Assembly (NCBI RefSeq): GCF_003367375.1
Contig: NZ_CP031416.1
Coordinates: 1,681,501 to 1,745,500, forward strand
Direction of reading: 5' to 3'
Length of the DNA: 64,000 nt
Source of the DNA: Gallaecimonas mangrovi
GTDB lineage: Bacteria; Pseudomonadota; Gammaproteobacteria; Enterobacterales; Gallaecimonadaceae
Shown piece after piece: positions 59,214-64,000 of this stretch. The notes under the pieces are model-generated. The model was given only the letters and a program-made list of their open reading frames with translations, did not search any database and was not told the origin of the DNA. The position numbers and the translations under genes are program-made. Positions within the stretch are counted from its first letter, which is position 1. Every line of letters begins with the position of its first letter.

Positions 59214-60280
59214 ACTTAACGGAAGTTGTAAATAAAATAAGCGAAATGAAGGAAGCGATCGTTCTTATTTATGCTTTTAATGGGACTGGTAAAACTCAGT
59301 TGTCAGTGGCTTATAAAAATGTAACCAAAGAAAAAAATGAGGGTCAACACGCTGGAGTTTATTATAATGCCTATAGTGAAGATTTATTTCACTGGGATAA
59401 TGATGAAGATAATGATGGGCTTAATGTTAAACTCTCATTATTACCAAGCAACCTTAATCAGTTTCATAGTTTTATTTCTGATGACCCTCAAGTTATTGAG
59501 AGTAAGTTGGCGTTATATAATGCTCGATTTAAGTTTGAATTTAATTTGTTCGAAGATATTGAAAAAGGCATTGAGTCTATAAGTTTCTATACTTTAGATG
59601 ATGAAGATAAGAATAACCCTATAAAAATTTCTAGAGGAGAAGAAAGTATTTTTATATGGTGTTTTTATCTGGCGTTGCTTGATGTTGATGGCTGGGCTGA
59701 TGAACAGGATGCTCATCTTTTTATTGATGATCCTGTATCTAGTTTAGATGAGAATAACATATTTATTACGGCAGATACTATTTTTGATCAAATAGAATCT
59801 CACTATGAAAAGAAAAAAATAATAATAACCACTCACCATATAGGCTTTTTTTCTATTTTAGCTAATCGTTTGTTTAATGGTGAAAAGAGTGGGCGTTACA
59901 GAAACTTGACGACATGTCGAGTATTAAAGCGTTCAGGTGGTGATATAGTGTTGGAGGAAACAAAAAGAAATGTTTTTCTTTATCATTTACACTTACTCCA
60001 AGTTCTTAATGAAGCTATAAATGAGCAACTTTATACCTATCATTTTGCGTTACTTAGGCAGCTTTTGGAGAATATTTCGTCATTTCAGGGAAGTGGTAGT
60101 TCGGGGCGAGTTCTCGGAAAGTTAGGATTTGAAGGTGTTGAATCATTAATGGAGCTTGTTAATACACACTCACACAAAACACCATATTATTATCAGACTG
60201 AAATGATGAATGAGACTGAACAGTCTGATTTCAAAATGATATTCAATAAGTTGATTGAAATGTATCATTTCAAATTTTAA
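59210..60280 (+). CDS. prrC: PrrC-like anticodon nuclease linked to the type I restriction system
   Basis: 356 residues. The N-terminal two-thirds is an ABC-type ATPase: Walker A FNGTGKTQ (23-30), signature ISRGEES (140-146), Walker B HLFIDDPVSSLDEN (169-182), H-loop TTHH (207-210). The C-terminal third contains HFALLRQLLENISSF, with R283 and E287, then H320 in NTHSHK. R-x3-E and about 33 residues to His equals the R320-E324-H356 triad of E. coli PrrC, the tRNA-Lys anticodon nuclease held inactive by EcoprrI. Located between hsdS and hsdM, as prrC also is beside hsd genes. No zinc hook, so not RloC. The tRNA target is untested. Confidence 0.78.
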   Translation: MNLTEVVNKISEMKEAIVLIYAFNGTGKTQLSVAYKNVTKEKNEGQHAGVYYNAYSEDLFHWDNDEDNDGLNVKLSLLPSNLNQFHSFISDDPQVIESKLALYNARFKFEFNLFEDIEKGIESISFYTLDDEDKNNPIKISRGEESIFIWCFYLALLDVDGWADEQDAHLFIDDPVSSLDENNIFITADTIFDQIESHYEKKKIIITTHHIGFFSILANRLFNGEKSGRYRNLTTCRVLKRSGGDIVLEETKRNVFLYHLHLLQVLNEAINEQLYTYHFALLRQLLENISSFQGSGSSGRVLGKLGFEGVESLMELVNTHSHKTPYYYQTEMMNETEQSDFKMIFNKLIEMYHFKF

Positions 60281-60291
60281 GCGGGAAAGTT

Positions 60292-61932
60292 ATGACTCAA
60301 GAACAATTAAACAAGTTAGGTAAAACTCTGTGGGATATCGCGGACACTTTGCGTGGTGCGATGAATGCTGATGATTTTCGTGACTATATGCTTTCTTTCC
60401 TATTTTTACGTTACTTATCTGATAACTTTGAAGCGGCAGCTAAGAAAGAGTTAGGAAAAGACTACCTTGATTTACCTAAAGATGTTCTTAGGGATTTAAA
60501 AATGTCTAACCCTTTGGAAGTGTGGTATGACGAAAACCCTGATGACGTCTCGTTTTTTGAAACGCAAATGCGCCGTAAATTGCATTACATTATTAAGCCT
60601 GAGCATCTTTGGTCAAGTATCGCTGAAATGGCTAGGCTTCAAGATGATGAATTACTCAAAACGCTAGAGGAAGGGTTTAACTACATTGAAAATGAAAGCT
60701 TCAATAGCAGCTTTCAAGGCTTGTTCTCCGAGATCAATTTGAATTCAGAGAAGTTAGGAAAAAAGCCATCAGATCGTAATGCAAAGCTATGTACTATTAT
60801 CCAAAAGGTTTCTGAAGGTATTGCTCAGTTCTCGACTGATACTGATATTTTAGGCGATGCTTACGAATACCTCATTGGTGAGTTTGCTGCCAACGGTGGT
60901 AAGAAAGCAGGGGAGTTTTATACACCGCAACCAATATCAACCATTCTTTCGGAAATTGTCACATTAGACAGCCAAGAACCCAAGACGGGTAAAAAGAAGA
61001 ATTTTAACAGAGTTTTGGACTTTACTTGTGGTTCTGGTTCTTTGCTATTGAATGTGCGTAAACATATCACTTCTGCTGGTGGTAGCATTGGTAAGATTTA
61101 CGGACAAGAAAAAAATATCACCACCTATAACTTAGCTCGCATGAACATGTTGCTTCATGGAGTAAAAGATACTGAATTTGATATTTTCCATGGGGATACA
61201 CTATTAAATGATTGGGATCTACTGAATGAAAAGAACCCAGCGAAAAAGCTTAAGTTCGATGCTGTTGTTGCTAACCCTCCATTTAGTTATCGATGGGAGT
61301 CAGATAGAGCTGAGTTTAAAGAAGATTTTCGTTTCAAAAATCACGGTATAGCTCCTAAATCTGCTGCTGATTTTGCTTTTCTTTTACATGGTTTCCACTT
61401 TTTAAGTGATGAAGGCACGATGGCTATTATCCTGCCACATGGTGTCTTGTTTAGAGGTGGAGTGGAACAACGCATACGCAGCAAGCTATTAAAAGATGGG
61501 CACGTTGATACTGTTATCGGTTTACCTTCTAATCTGTTTTTCTCAACGGGTATCCCTGTTTGTATTCTCGTGCTAAAAAAATGTAAGAAGTACGACGATG
61601 TTTTGTTTATCAATGCTAGTGATGAAGAGAACTTCGAAAAGGGTAAACGCCAGAATAAGCTTCGCCCAGAAGACATTCAAAAGATAGTCGATACCTATAG
61701 ATTTAGAGATCAAGAGGAACGCTATTCTCGCCGAGTTTCAATGGAAGAGATCGAGAAGAATGACTTCAACTTGAATATTTCAAGATATGTAAGTACGGCT
61801 AAAGCTGAAGCTAAGGTGGATTTACAAGCAGAGCATAAGAAGCTCGTTGATATTGAAAAAGATATTAATGAAGCTTTAGACAAACATAATAGCTTCCTCA
61901 AAGAGCTTGGTTTGCCTCCGTTACCTAGATAG
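60292..61932 (+). CDS. hsdM: Type I restriction enzyme, methylase subunit HsdM
   Basis: 546-residue N6-adenine methyltransferase. HsdM N-terminal helical domain (about 5-150), FYTPQPISTILSEIV (around 210), SAM motif VLDFTCGSGSLLLNV (around 240), catalytic NPPFSY (around 327). It methylates both strands of the target with HsdS. Starts 11 bases after the prrC-like stop with GGGAAAG. Last gene of the operon; a hairpin terminator follows at 61954. The order R-S-PrrC-M differs from the prototype M-S-PrrC-R. Confidence 0.95.
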   Translation: MTQEQLNKLGKTLWDIADTLRGAMNADDFRDYMLSFLFLRYLSDNFEAAAKKELGKDYLDLPKDVLRDLKMSNPLEVWYDENPDDVSFFETQMRRKLHYIIKPEHLWSSIAEMARLQDDELLKTLEEGFNYIENESFNSSFQGLFSEINLNSEKLGKKPSDRNAKLCTIIQKVSEGIAQFSTDTDILGDAYEYLIGEFAANGGKKAGEFYTPQPISTILSEIVTLDSQEPKTGKKKNFNRVLDFTCGSGSLLLNVRKHITSAGGSIGKIYGQEKNITTYNLARMNMLLHGVKDTEFDIFHGDTLLNDWDLLNEKNPAKKLKFDAVVANPPFSYRWESDRAEFKEDFRFKNHGIAPKSAADFAFLLHGFHFLSDEGTMAIILPHGVLFRGGVEQRIRSKLLKDGHVDTVIGLPSNLFFSTGIPVCILVLKKCKKYDDVLFINASDEENFEKGKRQNKLRPEDIQKIVDTYRFRDQEERYSRRVSMEEIEKNDFNLNISRYVSTAKAEAKVDLQAEHKKLVDIEKDINEALDKHNSFLKELGLPPLPR

Positions 61933-61953
61933 CAATAGTTTGCAATCTGTTAC

Positions 61954-61990
61954 AGGCTGCATACACAAATAAGTGGTGCAGCCTTTATTA
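61954..61990 (+). terminator. Terminator of the hsd operon
   Basis: AGGCTGCA pairs with TGCAGCCT across 15 bases and is followed by TTATTATTTAT, 22 bases after the hsdM stop. The U run is interrupted, so it is less sure. Confidence 0.6.
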
Positions 61991-62010
61991 TTTATCTTTT
62001 TGGGTTAAAT

Positions 62011-62265
62011 TTAGATAACTTTCAACTGTTTAGCCCCCGTTACAGAGAGGCTGCCTTTGGCTGCCTCTTCTATATGTCCGCTCCACCAGCTCATCATTGG
62101 TCGGCGGCGTTCTAGGTAATCAGTTCGGTTATAGGCACTACGCACTTGGTTATCATCAACGTGGGCTAGTGATGCCTCTATTAAGTCACGGTCAAAGCCT
62201 TGTTCGTTGAGTGTGGTACTCGCTAGCGAGCGTAGACCGTGGCTAACTAATCTTCCTGCAAAACC
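62011..62265 (-). pseudogene. Tyrosine integrase, C-terminal remnant
   Basis: About 84 residues of a P4-type integrase: SHGLRSLASTTLNEQGF (His/Arg of the active site), LIEASLAHVDDNQVRSAYNRTDYLERRRPMM with the nucleophilic tyrosine region, and a W/H-rich end. The rest of the gene (about 300 N-terminal residues) is missing; an IS5/IS903-like element begins exactly where homology stops. The IS supplies a spurious start (MDLGNNAG). It suggests that the restriction locus arrived with an integrative element. Confidence 0.82.
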
Positions 62266-63316
62266 GGCGTTGTTTCCCAAATCCACTGAACCATTCTATT
62301 TGACCGTGATCCGATCCCCGACGTATCGCAGGGGAGCAACTCATGGGCAAGGCCAAACATCCAATCCGTAACTGGGCTGAGTACAACCGCGCTTTGATCA
62401 ACCGGGCTTCACTGTACTTTTGGATGGATAAGACCGCCATCACCAACTGGTATTGCTCCCAGCACCACGGCAAGCGGGGTCGGGGCTTTGAGTACAGTGA
62501 CACCGCCATCGAAACCGCCTTGATGCTCAAAGCGCTGTTCAAACTGTCCTTGCGGGCCTTGGAAGGCTTTATCAATTCCTTGTTTCAGTTGATGAAACTG
62601 CCGCTGACCTCTCCCAGTTACAGCTGCATCAGCAAGCGCGCCAAGACGGTCAATGTCCACTACCGTCTGCCAAGCAAAGGGGCTGTGGCCCACTTGGTTA
62701 TCGACGCCACTGGCCTAAAAGTCTTTGGCGAAGGCGAGTGGAAACAACGCAAGTACGGTAAGGAACAACGTCGGGTGTGGCGTAAGCTGCACTTGGCGGT
62801 GGACGCCAAAACCCATGAAGCGATTGGTGCCGAAGTGAGCCTGGAAAACGTCGGTGACAGCGAAGTTTTCCCCACCTTACTTAGCCCGTTACGCCGCCGA
62901 CTCGAGCAGGTCAGTGCCGATGGGGCTTATGACAGCAAAGCCTGCCACCGACTCCTACAAAAGAAAGGTGCCAAAGCCAGTATTCCACCCCGTAAAACGG
63001 CAGGTTACTGGGAGGAAGGGCATCCTAGAAACGAAGCGGTAATGGCTCTCAAGGCCGGGCAACTGGCGGAGTGGAAAAGGGAAAGCGGTTATCACCAACG
63101 GTCAAAAGCGGAAACGGCGATGTCGCGATACAAGCAGCTCATCAGCGCGAAACTCAGCCTGCGCAGTTACAACGGACAGGTTGCCGAGGCCCTGGCAGGG
63201 GTGAAAGTGATGAACAAAATGCTGACCTTAGGCATGCCTGAACGCTTGCCTGTCAGCTAAGGGCAGCCAGCCCTTTAGGGGACTGCGGTTCCTTGTTGGA
63301 TTTAGGAAACAACGCC
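62266..63316 (+). mobile_element. IS5-family (IS903 group) insertion sequence
   Basis: A 1051-bp element with terminal inverted repeats beginning GGCGTTGTTTCC at 62266 and its complement ending at 63316 (about 18 of 20 bases match). These resemble IS903 ends (GGCTTTGTT...). One transposase gene lies at 62343. The 9-bp target duplication expected of IS903 is not present (left flank TGCAAAACC, right flank CTGTATATA). Confidence 0.82.
62343..63260 (+). CDS. IS5-family (IS903 group) transposase
   Basis: 305 residues, full length for the group. The N-terminal RNWAEYNRALINRASLYFWMD is the group's hallmark. DDE residues: VIDATGLKVFG (first Asp), SADGAYDSKACH (second Asp), and the C-terminal Glu in RSKAETAMSRYKQLIS. 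It lies inside matching inverted repeats and appears intact, so the element may still be active. Confidence 0.92.
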   Translation: MGKAKHPIRNWAEYNRALINRASLYFWMDKTAITNWYCSQHHGKRGRGFEYSDTAIETALMLKALFKLSLRALEGFINSLFQLMKLPLTSPSYSCISKRAKTVNVHYRLPSKGAVAHLVIDATGLKVFGEGEWKQRKYGKEQRRVWRKLHLAVDAKTHEAIGAEVSLENVGDSEVFPTLLSPLRRRLEQVSADGAYDSKACHRLLQKKGAKASIPPRKTAGYWEEGHPRNEAVMALKAGQLAEWKRESGYHQRSKAETAMSRYKQLISAKLSLRSYNGQVAEALAGVKVMNKMLTLGMPERLPVS

Positions 63317-63538
63317 CTGTATATATAAACAGCACCGTAAAGGGTGTCCCTTTTAAACATTCACAAAATCTCAACGAAGCCACCCGCTCTTTTGCCCGTT
63401 AAGTGCAGCGCTTTGCTTACGCGAGTGAAGGGGCAGCTGAGACATGGATGCGAAGGGGCCGCCTAGGTGCAGGTGAATACGTGTCTGGACACGCGTATGA
63501 ACCGGAGAACCGAGAACGACCAGAAGCAAAGACAACGC

Positions 63539-63626
63539 GACAAATTTGCCAGGAGCAAATTTGAATATCGGCGCTTGCGACGATTACCCGTTAGGGCGAG
63601 GACCATGGATGGTCTGAGTAAACATG
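63539..63626 (+). repeat. Direct repeat unit, copy 1 (about 85 bp, 127-bp period)
   Basis: Contains CAAATTTG inverted pairs, TCGGCGC-TTGCGACGA and the hairpin GACCAT-GG-ATGGTC followed by GAGTAAACA. About 85% similar to the copy at 63666. Confidence 0.75.
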
Positions 63627-63665
63627 GGCAGTGTTTTTGGTTGGGCAGCCCCGCTGACTTTTGGC

Positions 63666-63753
63666 GACAAAATTGCCGGGAGTAATTTTGAATATCGTCG
63701 CTTGCGACGATAGCCCGCTAGGGCGAGGACCATGGATGGTCCGAGTAAACAAA
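63666..63753 (+). repeat. Direct repeat unit, copy 2
   Basis: Same order as copy 1, with a better hairpin TCGTCGC-TT-GCGACGA and the same GACCATGGATGGTC block. Directly followed by the inverted 26-bp core shared with the left repeats. Confidence 0.75.
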
Positions 63754-63759
63754 AGTAGG

Positions 63760-63785
63760 GCGCCCGCCGGTGCGCGAACCGGCAT
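63760..63785 (-). repeat. Inverted copy of the 26-bp repeat core
   Basis: The exact reverse complement of 54024-54049: hairpin GCCGGT-TCGCGC-ACCGGC plus GGGCGC. Together with 63373 it places inverted members of one repeat family on both sides of the restriction locus. Confidence 0.85.
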
Positions 63786-64000
63786 ATAGAATAACCCTCA
63801 AGGAAAAATGAACGCAATAAAATCAGAGGCCTATACGCATTATTCTATGAACCAACACCCACGCTACCGCCCGTGGAATCAGGTTATCCAAAGTCCCTTT
63901 CTCGTCTTGAGTTGTTCGTCCCTGGTGGTTCCTACCACCAGGGACGTGCTGTGTTACTCGGGCTATCCTTACCCTCGTCGTTACACTCCGACGTTCAAAT

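Larger units (their letters stand above)
63317..64000. other. Non-coding repeat-rich tail
   Basis: No supported gene. It contains an inverted piece of the 313-bp repeat at 63373-63394 (CAAAAG...GTGGCTTCGTT on the minus strand), two direct copies of an 85-base unit (63539 and 63666), the inverted 26-bp core at 63760-63785, and a strong hairpin at about 63930-63955 (CCCTGGTGG/CCACCAGGG). A short open frame from 63847 runs off the window edge but has no ribosome site. Confidence 0.7.

Noticed and set aside
59210-60280. Interpretation of the third hsd gene as RloC
   Set aside because: RloC has a long coiled coil with a zinc hook; this protein is 356 residues with no CxxC hook.
62243-62575. 110-residue minus-strand frame across the IS left end
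   Set aside because: Antisense to the transposase and crossing the inverted repeat.
53612-63785. Integron cassette array with attC sites
   Set aside because: No integron integrase; hairpins do not show the paired R/L core sites of attC.
63467-63817. Short frames in the right-hand repeat block on both strands
   Set aside because: Same reasoning: they coincide with repeat units and lack ribosome sites.
63847-64000. Open frame running to the window end
   Set aside because: No ribosome site, crosses a strong hairpin, and the translation is not protein-like.

Overview
The window reads as a chromosomal segment of a motile, GC-rich marine-type gammaproteobacterium. Gene content (Zur, CheV, Aer-like receptors, dsDNA-mimic protein, FNR-like and Fur-like sites, beta-ketoadipate genes) fits an Alteromonadales/Aeromonadales-like lineage. 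Gallaecimonas is a plausible guess that cannot be proved from the sequence alone. Nearly the whole stretch 1-51950 looks like core genome with uniform composition, dense operons and clear intrinsic terminators.

Layout. 1-7.9 kb: partial dsDNA-mimic gene, zur, two paralogous PAS chemoreceptors (each behind a candidate sigma-28 promoter), a Bax-inhibitor-1 protein, an S-adenosylhomocysteine-hydrolase-like gene with altered active-site residues, and a ribbon-helix-helix regulator plus siderophore-interacting flavoprotein operon. 7.9-12.1 kb: three tandem FucP/NagP-type sugar transporters with LacI-type operator candidates. 12.3-18.5 kb: ybaK, two paralogous M3 lipoprotein peptidases and D-cysteine desulfhydrase. 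18.6-19.6 kb: an unusual intergenic block holding two FNR-like sites, a candidate FNR-activated sRNA and three small ORFs. 19.7-22.3 kb: cheV and a two-gene spermidine-synthase-like locus. 22.5-29.1 kb: a Fur-box-controlled four-gene hydroxamate siderophore operon of the bisucaberin/desferrioxamine type. 29.1-33.5 kb: the catechol ortho-cleavage branch (catBCA, divergent LysR regulator, enol-lactonase). 33.5-51.6 kb: two tRNA-Val genes and housekeeping genes (MATE, PBP4, riboflavin synthase, MscS, lldD, racemase, apbE, Nudix, ADP-ribosylglycohydrolase and others).

From about 52 kb the sequence changes to an accessory region: several small or orphan genes (zinc ribbon, SUKH-type immunity-like, tiny membrane proteins), tandem 313-bp structured repeats, an IS3-family remnant, and an AT-rich type I restriction operon. 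The operon order is hsdR-hsdS-prrC-like-hsdM. It is followed by a truncated tyrosine integrase cut by an IS5/IS903-type element, and then by inverted partial copies of the same repeat family.

How the genes fit together. Cadaverine-type siderophore synthesis and export (22.6-29.1 kb) and ferric-siderophore reduction (6.7-7.5 kb) form an iron theme; no TonB receptor lies in the window. The cat genes convert catechol to 3-oxoadipate; the later steps are elsewhere. The most notable system is the restriction locus: its third gene has an ABC-type ATPase and a C-terminal R283-E287-H320 arrangement matching the catalytic triad of the PrrC anticodon nuclease. This suggests a restriction enzyme backed by a tRNA-cleaving suicide toxin.
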